NCBI RefSeq assembly: GCF_034314085.1
Contig: NZ_JAVIWI010000001.1
Span: 2,666,001 to 2,730,000 of the forward strand
Source: Undibacterium sp. 5I1
Lineage (GTDB): Bacteria > Pseudomonadota > Gammaproteobacteria > Burkholderiales > Burkholderiaceae_D
Direction: 5' to 3'
DNA: 64,000 nt
In this document: piece by piece, positions 9,695 through 18,634 of the stretch
How the letters are laid out: every line of letters starts with the position of its first letter
Numbering within the stretch: position 1 is the first letter of the stretch
Made by a program: the position numbers and the translations under genes
The notes under the pieces: model-generated
Seen by the model: the letters and a program-made list of their open reading frames with translations, nothing else
Database searches by the model: none
What the model was told of the DNA's origin: nothing

Positions 9695-9780
9695 CCTCGT
9701 ATTTTACCGTGCTGGTGAAGGGAAAACGATTTCTGTGCAGCCAAATCGGGATTTGGTTTTCTAGGTTAAGTGAGTAAAAC

Positions 9781-9810
9781 TGGAAAATTACTGGCATAAA
9801 AGTTTATAAT
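9781..9810 (+). promoter_or_regulatory. Possible sigma-70 promoter of trhO
   Basis: A perfect -10 box TATAAT at 9805-9810 with TGGAAA at 9781-9786 in the -35 position (18-bp spacer), 33 bp before the trhO ATG. The -35 match is poor, so this is a moderate prediction. Confidence 0.4.
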
Positions 9811-9843
9811 GCTGCTAAATCAATGACTTACTGAATCTATTCC

Positions 9844-10776
9844 ATGTCGTCTGCAACTTCTACCTTGGCAAGTCCTAATTCACATGACCTGCCTTACGTC
9901 AACATCTCGGCTTACAAATTTATTACCTTCAACGATACCGCTGAAAAACGTCCAGAATTTATCGCTAAATGCCAGGAACTCCATCTTAAAGGTACCGTTT
10001 TATTGACACCAGAAGGTATCAATATGTTCTTGGCAGGCTTCCGTCATGAGATTGATGCCTATATGGCCTGGTTACATACTGATCCGCGCTTTGCCGATGT
10101 TGTGGCGAAGGAAAGCCTCTCCGCGACGCAGCCGTTCACCAAATTATTGATCAAGCTAAAAGCAGAAATCATCACAATGCGTATGCCGCTGATTAAGCCA
10201 GAGCTTGGTCGCGCCCCATCCGTAGATGCGCAGACGCTTAAGCGCTGGCTAGATCAAGGTCATGACGATCAAGGTAAAACTGTGGTGATGGTTGATACCC
10301 GTAACGACTTTGAAGTAGATGTCGGTAGTTTCGATAATACAATTGATTATCGTATTACAAAGTTTACTGAATTCCCGGCGGTGATTGAAGCAAATCGTGA
10401 TGCATTCAACGACAAGACTGTCGTTACCTTTTGCACAGGTGGAATTCGCTGCGAAAAAGCCGCTATTCACATGCAAAACGTAGGATTTGATAATGTCTAT
10501 CAGCTTGAAGGTGGCATTTTGAAATATTTTGAAGAAGTTGGTGGCGCGCATTATCACGGCGACTGCTTCGTCTTCGATTATCGGACTGCACTTAACCCGC
10601 AGTTAGAAGCGACAGACACCGAACAATGCTATGCATGCCGGGCCGTGGTCACACCACGAGAGCAGCTTTCCTCATGGTATGTGCCGGGCAAGTCATGTCC
10701 TCATTGCAAAAAATTAGAGATCACCAGTATCGCGCCTGAAGCTGGATCGGAACAGGCAGAGCAAGTTTCAAAATAA
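9844..10776 (+). CDS. trhO: tRNA U34 hydroxylase, rhodanese family (TrhO)
   Basis: 310 residues: N-terminal acylphosphatase-like part (about 15-110, [18 protein letters not shown]), then a rhodanese domain (about 130-230) with the active-site loop [12 protein letters not shown] whose cysteine is catalytic, and a C-terminal cysteine-rich piece (CYACR...CPHCK). YceA/TrhO proteins hydroxylate uridine 34 of certain tRNAs on the path to 5-methoxyuridine or cmo5U, independently of oxygenase. The gene stands alone with its own probable promoter and a strong terminator at 10823-10850. A plain sulfurtransferase is the older annotation for the same family. Confidence 0.9.
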   Translation: MSSATSTLASPNSHDLPYVNISAYKFITFNDTAEKRPEFIAKCQELHLKGTVLLTPEGINMFLAGFRHEIDAYMAWLHTDPRFADVVAKESLSATQPFTKLLIKLKAEIITMRMPLIKPELGRAPSVDAQTLKRWLDQGHDDQGKTVVMVDTRNDFEVDVGSFDNTIDYRITKFTEFPAVIEANRDAFNDKTVVTFCTGGIRCEKAAIHMQNVGFDNVYQLEGGILKYFEEVGGAHYHGDCFVFDYRTALNPQLEATDTEQCYACRAVVTPREQLSSWYVPGKSCPHCKKLEITSIAPEAGSEQAEQVSK

Positions 10777-10822
10777 TATTATTAGGCTAGCGATAGACCA
10801 TAAAGTCATATCAGTCGTCGTA

Positions 10823-10850
10823 AAAAAGGCTCCAATTGGAGCCTTTTTAT
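10823..10850 (+). terminator. Intrinsic terminator after trhO
   Basis: The stem AAAGGCTCC/GGAGCCTTT with an AATT loop is followed by TTTTTAT. The A-run on the other side makes it work on both strands, so it may also stop transcription coming from the exbD operon. Confidence 0.85.
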
Positions 10851-10906
10851 TTGATCTGGCTCTTAAGCTGTCATCAAAGTAATTTTTTCTAGCAATTTTT
10901 AACGCA

Positions 10907-11335
10907 TCACTTCAAGAACTGCTCATTACCAACCATACCGATCTTATTAACACCCAGTCGTTGCGCCTCGGCCATCACATGTGCCACCGCTTTGTACGGT
11001 ACCAGCTTGTTCGGACGTAAATGCACTTCCGGTTGATTCGGCGTCGCCGCCACTGCCGTCAGTTTGGATTCCAACTCGGCATTATTCTGAATCGCTACAC
11101 CGTCCCACAATACCGTACCATCAAAGTCGACGTCAATCGAGATCACGATTGGTGGATCGGTTTGTTTGGATTGTGAATTCACCGGCATATTCAGATTGAC
11201 TGCGTGGTTCTGAATTGGGATGGTAATAATTAACATGATAATCAAGACCAACATGACGTCGATCAGGGGGGTCATGTTCATTTCGATCATGACTTCCGGT
11301 TCGCTCGAGTTGCCTGAGCCTAATTGCATACCCAT
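10907..11335 (-). CDS. exbD: ExbD/TolR family biopolymer transport protein (second copy)
   Basis: 142 residues with one N-terminal membrane helix containing the essential aspartate (MTPLIDVMLVLIIMLIIT, near residues 21-38), and a periplasmic domain after it. ExbD joins ExbB to harvest proton motive force for TonB. It is the last gene of tonB-exbB-exbD-exbD and is about 40 percent alike at a glance to the preceding exbD but clearly diverged. Paired exbD genes are known from Xanthomonas-like tonB clusters, where the second can be dispensable for iron uptake. Start chosen at ATG 11335 with AAAGGA just upstream. Confidence 0.9.
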   Translation of the reverse strand: MGMQLGSGNSSEPEVMIEMNMTPLIDVMLVLIIMLIITIPIQNHAVNLNMPVNSQSKQTDPPIVISIDVDFDGTVLWDGVAIQNNAELESKLTAVAATPNQPEVHLRPNKLVPYKAVAHVMAEAQRLGVNKIGMVGNEQFLK

Positions 11336-11378
11336 ACTATTCCTTTCGTTCTTTCACTCTTACCGCTGGTGACTGCCG

Positions 11379-11422
11379 TGGTTCTTGCTTCGTTCTTACT
11401 TGGTTCTTGCTTCGTTCTTACT
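11379..11422. repeat. 22-bp tandem duplication between the exbD genes
   Basis: 11379-11400 and 11401-11422 are identical 22-mers beginning TGGTTCTTGCTTCGTTC, followed by a decayed third unit. They lie in the 96-bp spacer between the two exbD genes. Confidence 0.85.
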
Positions 11423-11431
11423 CTGTCTTAC

Positions 11432-11860
11432 TTAGTTCTTCGGCGGTGGTTCTGTTACAAAGGCGACCTTGGCGATCCCGGCGCGCTGGGCGGTGAGGAT
11501 GACTTTGCCGACAAATTCGTAGCGGGTGTTTTGATCGCCACGAATATGGAGTTCCGGTTGCGGTACTTGGTTCGTGACCGCTTTGAGACGCTCAAATAAA
11601 ACATTGGTGTCTGCGACCGGGGCTTCGTTCCAGAACATGTCACCGTCTTTGTTAATGGCGATGGTGATGTTTTCTGGTTTGGTTTTGTACGGTTGGTTAA
11701 TTTCCGCTGGGAGCTTGACCGGAACCGTGTGGGTGACGACGGGGATGGTGATCAGGAAGATGATCAGCAAAACCAACATGACGTCGACCAATGGGGTGGT
11801 GTTAATGGTGCTGTTGACTTCGTCTTCGCCGTCACCATCGTTGCCGATTGCCATTGCCAT
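11432..11860 (-). CDS. exbD: ExbD/TolR family biopolymer transport protein (first copy)
   Basis: 142 residues. The single membrane helix carries the proton-path aspartate in NTTPLVDVMLVLLIIFLIT (about residues 20-38); the remainder is the periplasmic domain. It follows exbB in the same direction and precedes a second exbD. It should form the stator complex with ExbB that drives TonB and, through it, the TonB receptors in this window. Start at ATG 11860; the N-terminus is acidic (GDGEDE), unlike the second copy. Confidence 0.9.
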   Translation of the reverse strand: MAMAIGNDGDGEDEVNSTINTTPLVDVMLVLLIIFLITIPVVTHTVPVKLPAEINQPYKTKPENITIAINKDGDMFWNEAPVADTNVLFERLKAVTNQVPQPELHIRGDQNTRYEFVGKVILTAQRAGIAKVAFVTEPPPKN

Positions 11861-12035
11861 AGTGTGTTCTCTTTCAGATGACAGATACTGTACTTTGTGT
11901 TTTGTTCAGGAGGAGGTGGCGCTGCCACCTCTTCTGGTGTTGCTTGCTGTTGTGCGCTGCGTTTTGGGGTATTTACCTGATACTTACTTGGCTGCGGTCG
12001 TTTGCAGCTTTGCCTGGTAAGTACTCCTTCACGAC

Positions 12036-12908
12036 TTAGGCTTTTTTGGACATCACGCCAGACAAGACGACGGAGTGCAGATCAGCGCTGAAGGCACGGA
12101 TGTTTTCCATGGCAGTTTTGTTGCGACGTACCAGGAAGTTGTAACCGAGTACGGCTGGAACCGCCACAGCGAGACCAATGGCGGTCATGATCAAGGCTTC
12201 ACCAACTGGGCCGGCGACTTTGTCAATGGAGGCTTGTCCTGCTGCACCAATGGCGGTCAGCGCGTGGTAAATACCCCATACCGTTCCGAACAGTCCGACG
12301 AATGGTGCGGTGGAGCCAACGGTGGCGAGGAAAGCCAGACCATCTTGCAGACGGCTTTGTACTTTGTCGACGGCGCGTTGGATGGACATGGAGATCCAGG
12401 AGTTGAGGTCAATTTGTTCTAACAGAGCACCTTCGTGGTGGTCACTGGCTTTGGTGGCGGATTCGGCGATGAAGCGGAATGGGCTGCCTTCTTTGAGGCT
12501 GGTGACGCCAGCGTTGACGGAGGCGGCTTTCCAGAACTTGGTTTGCGCTTCTTTGGCTTGGCCACCTAATTTGAATTGGTCAATAATTTTGGTGATGAGG
12601 ATGTACCAGCTGCCCATGGACATGATGAACAGGAGGAAGAGTGTGCCTTTGGTGACGAAGTCGCCGCCTTTCCAGAGGGCGTCGAGGCCGTATGGGTTGT
12701 CAACGACTTTGTCTTTGTCTATTGGGGCTGCGGCTGGTGTGAGGTCAGTGGCGGCTGGGGCTTCTGCCGGGGCGGCTGCAGCTGGTGCGGCGGCGCTGGC
12801 GGAGGCGGCAGGAGCACTGGCTTCTGGTGTTTGGGCTTGGGCAGTGACGACGCTGGTGGTGAGGGTAATCACGGCGGCGGCCAGGAGGGCTTTCAGACTG
12901 AATTTCAT
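12036..12908 (-). CDS. exbB: ExbB/TolQ/MotA-family proton channel protein
   Basis: About 290 residues from the ATG at 12908, which has AGGAAG ten bases upstream; an earlier in-frame start at 12935 lacks one. An N-terminal signal-like helix (LLAAAVITLTTSVVTAQA) and an alanine/proline-rich periplasmic stretch of ~45 residues precede the three-helix ExbB core, with the MotA/TolQ/ExbB domain at about 130-280 (VGSTAPFVGLFGTVWGIYHAL is the family hallmark). ExbB pentamers with ExbD power TonB. The long N-terminal extension is typical of the Xanthomonas/Burkholderiales subgroup rather than of E. coli ExbB. Confidence 0.92.
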   Translation of the reverse strand: MKFSLKALLAAAVITLTTSVVTAQAQTPEASAPAASASAAAPAAAAPAEAPAATDLTPAAAPIDKDKVVDNPYGLDALWKGGDFVTKGTLFLLFIMSMGSWYILITKIIDQFKLGGQAKEAQTKFWKAASVNAGVTSLKEGSPFRFIAESATKASDHHEGALLEQIDLNSWISMSIQRAVDKVQSRLQDGLAFLATVGSTAPFVGLFGTVWGIYHALTAIGAAGQASIDKVAGPVGEALIMTAIGLAVAVPAVLGYNFLVRRNKTAMENIRAFSADLHSVVLSGVMSKKA

Positions 12909-13180
12909 GTGCGTACTTCCTTCGTAAATTGGCATGTCAAATGCTGTTGTTGTTACTGTTGCTGTTATTTGGGTTGGCTTACGTTTGCCTGGCTTGGCTG
13001 GCGTTTGCTTGGCCTTACTTAGAGTTACTGCGAGACTTACTGTAAGAGTTACTAGTATTGCTTTGTTCGGTAGTGCTGACCCGGGCTGGCTTGGCGTGTG
13101 GCTTGGCTGACCCAGGTTTGGTGTGTTTCTTGGTACTGCTGGTATTTCTCGTGTTTATTTCCAATATGTCTTAGGCAGTC
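12909..13180. other. A/C-rich spacer between tonB and exbB
   Basis: 272 bp without a credible gene. On the mRNA (minus) strand it is built from irregular CCAAGCCA-like and AACAGCAACAG-like units and is poor in G and U, so the message should be largely unstructured. A similar though shorter composition fills the exbB-exbD and exbD-exbD spacers. Confidence 0.5.
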
Positions 13181-13846
13181 TTAGTCGAGCTTCCAGACGT
13201 ATTGCACTTTGGTGGTGGTCGTTTGGGGCTTGCCGTCCACGGTACCGGGTTTGTTTTTGCAGGTGCCGGAGAGTAATTGGGCACGTACGGCGTTGTCGAG
13301 TCCTCTGAATCCGCTGGATTTGTCGATCTTGACGTCGGTGACGTTGCCGTCAGCGCCGATGACGACGGAGAGCATGACGGTGCCGGTTTCTTCGTTGCGT
13401 AACGAGGCTCTTGGGTATTCTGGTTTGCAACCGGCGGCGTTGAAGTCAATCACCCCTGGTACCATGGAGGGACCGGCGGGTTTGTTTTCGACAACAGGTT
13501 GGGCGACCGTTTTAGGCAGGACATTGCTGTCCGGCTTGACCTGGGATACCTGGGTGATGGTGTTGGGCGTGACGACCTGTTGTTGCACCTGAACTTCTGG
13601 CGGTGGTATGAACGGCGGCGGTGGTGCCATCAGCTTGGGCGGTGGCGGTGGCGGTACATCTGGCGGCGGTGGCGGTGGCTTGATCTCTTCGACCAGCTTG
13701 GTTTCCATCGGCTTCATGATGTATTCGACTGCTTTGACGCCGAGTCCGTTGATCAGGGCATACACGAGCAATATGTGAAATGCGATTACCAGCCCTATCC
13801 CGAACACCTTCTTGCCCGGCTCTTGCTGGTGATTTGAAAAATCCAT
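13181..13846 (-). CDS. tonB: Energy transducer TonB
   Basis: About 221 residues from ATG 13846; the AGGAGG at about 13856-13861 sits nine bases ahead, whereas an ATG at 13855 would touch it. Layout: short cytoplasmic N-terminus, one membrane anchor (VFGIGLVIAFHILLVYALI), a proline-rich spacer with PPPPPP runs around residues 60-90, and a C-terminal TonB domain (CKPEYPRASLRNEETGTVMLSV). TonB carries the energy of ExbBD to outer-membrane receptors; two such receptors lie in this window. First gene of the tonB-exbB-exbD-exbD operon. Confidence 0.93.
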   Translation of the reverse strand: MDFSNHQQEPGKKVFGIGLVIAFHILLVYALINGLGVKAVEYIMKPMETKLVEEIKPPPPPPDVPPPPPPKLMAPPPPFIPPPEVQVQQQVVTPNTITQVSQVKPDSNVLPKTVAQPVVENKPAGPSMVPGVIDFNAAGCKPEYPRASLRNEETGTVMLSVVIGADGNVTDVKIDKSSGFRGLDNAVRAQLLSGTCKNKPGTVDGKPQTTTTKVQYVWKLD

Positions 13847-14315
13847 ACCTACCATCCTCCTGTTACCACATTTACAAAAATATGCTCCTCTGAATTTAAT
13901 GCTTAATTAAATGCAAAAAACAGAGTCGAGACCACATTACGAATTATTATGCACTACTAAGACTTTTAAACTGCTAACAAACTATGCATCACTTATTTTT
14001 CGCTAGCGACGAATTAGTTTGTGCTTTAAAAAACGAAGAGCATCGTTCATTTTTTCAAAATTTGCAAGCATCAGAGTAGACTTATCAAATCTGATATCAG
14101 CTATTTTTATGATCATTGAAACTTTTGCTACGAATGCAAAACACTCATTTAAAAACATCAATAATGTAGCAAAATTACAAATTTAATTATTATTAAACCA
14201 GGCCATAAAATTAATTACCTAGGTGGAATAAATTAAAATGTAATTTTATTACAGAAATAAAAGAGTAAAATAACTCATTTTTCAAAAGAATACCACGTCT
14301 AAACGAAAAAAAAGC
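13847..14315. other. AT-rich region upstream of tonB
   Basis: 469 bp with strongly raised A+T compared with its surroundings, between the end of the cyanophycinase gene and tonB. It must hold the tonB promoter. I see no convincing Fur box. A small hairpin GAGT/ACTC at about 14264-14277 with T-rich flanks could be a weak terminator for the cyanophycinase transcript. Confidence 0.45.
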
Positions 14316-15578
14316 TCATTTATATCGATATAAAGGCGTTTGCATTACGATAGGTCGAATATCCATCCGAATATTCATTACCGTATAAGCGTCAGAGCCT
14401 AGCGCGCTAGAAAAGTAACCCTTACTTTCGGCAGTCTTACTGAACGTAAATTCAAATCCAGCTTCTGCATTTGGAGCTTCCGGATCACCAAAAGCAAGCG
14501 CTTTTGTCTGAAGTTGCTTATTATCAATTAAATCCTGCATCAAATCTACTACTGTCGTGTTTCCTAATATGTCTGGATAAAATTTCTTCTCTGCATTGTA
14601 AGGATTTGCAGGATCTACTACTCCTTTTTGCTTTTCTTTTGACGTGATTAAAACCTTCGTTTGCAGGTTATAACGATCGCCACGATCCAGATAACTTATT
14701 TTTACGTTACTAATATTAAATGCATTCAATTGAGCGTCGGATATCGCCTCGCTAAGATCCATCAGTATTGCGCCTTTATATCCCAGGATTTCGATATCTG
14801 CCATACCCTGCACAATCATGGCGGTATTTTCATCAATCCCCAAACCTAGTTTGTAATTTTTTTTCAGCATTAACGGGATCATCCGCGCAAACCTGCCGCG
14901 AATAATCAAATGCTGATCAACAAACACTTGGTCGCCAATAAATCCAAGGCCAGGTGCGATTTCTTTTCCCTCATTTACGCCAAACTGCAAAGTAGGTAAA
15001 ACGGCCTTGGCGTCATAAAACATCGTGCTACTCATAATTGCCGCTCCGGCGCTAGAACCAGCAATGACGCCCCCTCGGTGATACACATCCCAAATAGCCT
15101 CTAATGCTGCGCTCTTGGTACCATCTGGCTTAACTAAAGCTTGCGTGATTCGCCCTTGATCTCCACCAGAAAAATAGACTCCGCCAGCGGCACGAATTTG
15201 TGAGGCTACTGATGGATCATTCGCGACATTTTGATAATCTGACCCCTTGAGCCTGATCGCTAACGGCACCACAAATGCGCGGGCACCATAACGGTTTAAG
15301 GTATCTGCTATATTTTTCCCCGCATTTTCGGGATTGGCAGCAGCAGCCGGAATCACTGCAATTTTGGCGCCCTTGCCACCACTTAAAGCGACTATTTTTT
15401 CCCACACTACAGCATTATCAGTGCGCAAAGCACCGCCAATAATCACCAGCGTGCCTGCTGCCTCCGGCTTGGCTGGGTCTAGCCTGGTTTGGGCATGCAC
15501 CATACCAAAAGTAAGAATAAAGAAAACAATACTGATGCGTTTACATTGACGCAAAAAAAATAACAACAAATTACTCAT
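14316..15578 (-). CDS. Secreted cyanophycinase (peptidase S51)
   Basis: 420 residues. A signal peptide (about 1-29, hydrophobic core ISIVFFILTFGMVHA) is followed by the cyanophycinase fold: GTLVIIGGAL (about 42), FSGGDQGRITQAL (about 137), the serine nucleophile in AGSSAGAAIMS (about 173) and GLGIDENTAM (about 246). Cyanophycinases cut the aspartate-arginine storage polymer into beta-Asp-Arg dipeptides. The size and signal peptide fit the secreted CphE type used to scavenge polymer from other cells rather than the ~270-residue intracellular CphB. It lies 115 bp behind a TonB receptor gene in the same direction, close to a transporter and an amidohydrolase. Activity on cyanophycin itself is inferred from family. 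Confidence 0.85.
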   Translation of the reverse strand: MSNLLLFFLRQCKRISIVFFILTFGMVHAQTRLDPAKPEAAGTLVIIGGALRTDNAVVWEKIVALSGGKGAKIAVIPAAAANPENAGKNIADTLNRYGARAFVVPLAIRLKGSDYQNVANDPSVASQIRAAGGVYFSGGDQGRITQALVKPDGTKSAALEAIWDVYHRGGVIAGSSAGAAIMSSTMFYDAKAVLPTLQFGVNEGKEIAPGLGFIGDQVFVDQHLIIRGRFARMIPLMLKKNYKLGLGIDENTAMIVQGMADIEILGYKGAILMDLSEAISDAQLNAFNISNVKISYLDRGDRYNLQTKVLITSKEKQKGVVDPANPYNAEKKFYPDILGNTTVVDLMQDLIDNKQLQTKALAFGDPEAPNAEAGFEFTFSKTAESKGYFSSALGSDAYTVMNIRMDIRPIVMQTPLYRYK

Positions 15579-15693
15579 GAGAACAGATCCACTGAAAAAT
15601 CATCTAGCGATACATCGCTGCGTCATACGTCATAAAGATAGAAAAATGGGGAGGCATACAGCATGCCACCCCACTTTTAAATATGACTTAATG

Positions 15694-18423
15694 TTATTTA
15701 AAAGCGTAATTCACTGAAGCATAAAAGAAGCGTCCACGTGGATCCGTGTAACTAGGATCATAGCCCGCTAAGAAGCTATACACCTGGTTAGAGCGCGGCG
15801 GATTGGTATCTAACAAGTTTTTGATACCTACCCGGAAGCTGGTCGCATTAGACAACTTATAGCTACCACTCATATCCCACAATGCATACGAACCAACACG
15901 ACGTACCGAACCATCTGGATTAGGATTTTGATCTTGATAGCCTTGATAGAACGTCTGCTGCAAAGTAGCACCCCAAGGACCGCGATCAAAATCAAACGTC
16001 AAGGTATGACGCCAGCGTTGAACCACTTGAGTATCGGTGAACACGCCAACACCATTGATTTCTGGACTCGCGTTGGTAGTTTTAGTTTTGTAATCGAATA
16101 CATAAGTACCGTTTAAAGACACAGCAAATTTGCCGATGTCATTTGCAGGTAAACGCCAGTTCACATTCAGATCGATTCCTGAGGTATCTAAGGTACCGAT
16201 GTTATGCGTACGGCCATCGACCGACACAATCGCCCCAGGAATCCCAGGCAAAGTTGGGTCAGCAGCAGCGCGCACCACATATGCCGAGTTATGCGTAGGA
16301 TCGCTAAAGTAAGCGCCCTCGTTAGCTAACAACGTATCGGACTTCTGAATGCGCCAGTAATCAATCGAGGTCGTCAAAGTACGCATAGGCTCAAACACAA
16401 AACCAAACGAGTATTGCTTGGATGTTTCTGGTTTCAGATCAGCGGTACCGCCTTTGATCAGATTAGGCTGGATACCACAGTAATCAGGATTTTTTGTGTT
16501 ATCAATCGCCCCGACTTTGATACATCCCAAAGGATCGTTATACACACCACTGGTTTGCCCTACACGTGCTGGCTCATGCAAATCAGTCAGGGTCGGTGCG
16601 CGGAAACCAGTGCCGTAAGAACCACGGAAAATGATTTCTTTAGTTGGATTCCAGCGGACACCGACTTTAGGATTTGTGGTTCCACCGACGTCGTTATAAC
16701 GATCATGACGGAGTGCGAATTGTGTCTCCACATTTTTTAATACCGGGAAATTAAACTCAGCATAAACAGCCTTCACGTCACGGTCACCACCATAGGCAGC
16801 CGCAGCACCATCACCACGGATTTCACCCGCAGCCAATAAAGCGGAAGGAGTAAAGTCTAATTTTTCACGACGATATTCTGCACCAACTGCAACTGCGGCT
16901 TTACCACCTGCCATATCAAATAGTTCACGCGATGCTTTAGCGTCCAATGAATCGGTCGTACCACGCGAATGACGCGCCGCATCACTAATTTTTGCAGCAT
17001 TTAACAGTGCCAGGCCATCGGCACCAGAAGGTCCAAACGGATTAATTTTCCCACTCAGAAATGCCGCATTAAACAAGGAGGTACGAACATATCCATTGAC
17101 GTATTTATCATCGACAGTGCTAACGCTATGGTTCAATGCGGTGTCGTAATCCCAACCGGCAACGCTACCTTTAGCGCCTAATACGATACGCTGTGCAACG
17201 GCATCGACTTCATTCGTACGGGGACCTGCTTCGCTCAAACGCAAACCTACGCGCAAAGGGGTTTGATTAGTGGTGATTAAACTGCTTGGATAATAAATCC
17301 CACCCGCGCTTGGTAATGGATAATTAAGATCACTGACCGTTAAAGGACTGATACGGTAGGTAGTCTTAGTATCGCTGTGCAATACCTCTGCGAATAAAGT
17401 CGTGTCCTCATTCAAGGCATACTGGCCGCGCGATAACAGAGAAAAACGTTTGGATTCAGGGAAAATCTCTGTGTCGTGCATATAGTCATACAAACAGGCC
17501 TGACTACCGACAAAACTACCTGGCGCATACACTGTTGATGGCGGATTACAGTTTGGCGCGCTTGGGTTTAAGCGTGAGCCAGTTGCACTGCCGCTTGCTT
17601 TAGTACGACGCACGTTTGCCGGATAAGTATTAGAGCTGCTGACGTCCAGATTAATATCTGGTTGGTAGGCAGAACCAATCCAGTCTCTTTGCGTAGAACG
17701 CAGACTTTGACTATCTTGCACGTTCACCACGGCCATAACGTTGTAGCGATCTTTAGTCAGGTCACCCAAACCGCCGGATAAGGTCACGATATTTTTACCT
17801 GCACCACCATGTTGGGTACCACCGGTATAAGCAGAGACCTCAGCGCCCTGATAATCAGGACGCGTGATAAAGTTAATGACGCCACCAATCGCATCCGTAC
17901 CATAAATTGCGGACGCACCATCCTTCAACACCTCAACCCGAGAAATCGCTGCGGCGGGGATGGAATTTAAATCAACACCAGAAGAATTACCCGGCGATGC
18001 AAAGTTTGCGAGGCGACGGCCATTCAACAAAATCAAAGTTGAAGATACGCCGATACCGCGTAAGTTGGCGCCATTAAAGCCGCGCTGTGTTCCACCGTTA
18101 TCACTAAAGCTGGCACCGTCAGTTAAGGCAGCTGCACTGGCGGATATTTTGCTCAATAATTCGGCTGCGGTTGTCACGCCACTTTTATCAATTTCAGCAC
18201 GGGTCAAAATTTGCAAAGGCATCGCAGTTTCTGCATCTAACCGCTTGATGGACGATCCTGTGATTTCTACTCGCTGTACTCTAGCTGCATCAGCCTCCGC
18301 TTGTGCAAACGCGGAAGGACTGACACAACCCAAGACCGCCGACAAACCTAAAGCATAACGAATAGATAAAGCAATCATCGTTGGCCTGGTCTGTATTTCT
18401 CTACTTTTATTTTTCATTTTCAC
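15694..18423 (-). CDS. TonB-dependent receptor, probably for cyanophycin products
   Basis: 909 residues: signal peptide (about 15-41, ending SAFAQA), a TonB box-like VQRVEITGSSIKR near residue 50, plug domain (about 65-185, RGIGVSSTLILLNGRRL and GASAIYGTDAIGGVINFI), and a beta-barrel ending in RGRFFYASVNYAFK with an aromatic near the C-terminus. The size is typical of the larger receptors that import peptides or sugars rather than siderophores. It is the upstream gene of a likely two-gene unit with the secreted cyanophycinase, and it faces the RpiR-type regulator region, so uptake of polymer fragments or dipeptides is the best guess from context. Confidence 0.9.
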   Translation of the reverse strand: MKMKNKSREIQTRPTMIALSIRYALGLSAVLGCVSPSAFAQAEADAARVQRVEITGSSIKRLDAETAMPLQILTRAEIDKSGVTTAAELLSKISASAAALTDGASFSDNGGTQRGFNGANLRGIGVSSTLILLNGRRLANFASPGNSSGVDLNSIPAAAISRVEVLKDGASAIYGTDAIGGVINFITRPDYQGAEVSAYTGGTQHGGAGKNIVTLSGGLGDLTKDRYNVMAVVNVQDSQSLRSTQRDWIGSAYQPDINLDVSSSNTYPANVRRTKASGSATGSRLNPSAPNCNPPSTVYAPGSFVGSQACLYDYMHDTEIFPESKRFSLLSRGQYALNEDTTLFAEVLHSDTKTTYRISPLTVSDLNYPLPSAGGIYYPSSLITTNQTPLRVGLRLSEAGPRTNEVDAVAQRIVLGAKGSVAGWDYDTALNHSVSTVDDKYVNGYVRTSLFNAAFLSGKINPFGPSGADGLALLNAAKISDAARHSRGTTDSLDAKASRELFDMAGGKAAVAVGAEYRREKLDFTPSALLAAGEIRGDGAAAAYGGDRDVKAVYAEFNFPVLKNVETQFALRHDRYNDVGGTTNPKVGVRWNPTKEIIFRGSYGTGFRAPTLTDLHEPARVGQTSGVYNDPLGCIKVGAIDNTKNPDYCGIQPNLIKGGTADLKPETSKQYSFGFVFEPMRTLTTSIDYWRIQKSDTLLANEGAYFSDPTHNSAYVVRAAADPTLPGIPGAIVSVDGRTHNIGTLDTSGIDLNVNWRLPANDIGKFAVSLNGTYVFDYKTKTTNASPEINGVGVFTDTQVVQRWRHTLTFDFDRGPWGATLQQTFYQGYQDQNPNPDGSVRRVGSYALWDMSGSYKLSNATSFRVGIKNLLDTNPPRSNQVYSFLAGYDPSYTDPRGRFFYASVNYAFK

Positions 18424-18634
18424 TTCCCCTCACAATTTTTTTACAAGATAAAAAATCAAACACTCAACGCACTAACTCCAAAGGACTAACCCAACATTTG
18501 AATCACAAAAATACTGAAGCACTTATAAGCTGAGCACCAGTGCACCAAAATTTTTAGACAGCAGTTCACCCTGGCTTTTTAAAAGCCATTTTTTTCAACT
18601 CCGACCGGGATTAAATAAAACTGCTGTTTAGGTC
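18424..18634. other. Spacer between rpiR-type gene and TonB receptor
   Basis: 211 bp that must contain the promoter of the receptor gene. A hairpin TGGCTTTT/AAAAGCCA at about 18572-18588 followed by a T-run on the plus strand is visible, though no plus-strand gene precedes it; on the minus strand it could slow transcription leaving the regulator gene. Confidence 0.35.

Noticed and set aside
12310..13022. Plus-strand open frames opposite exbB
   Set aside because: Alanine/glycine-rich shadows of the exbB extension, without start signals.
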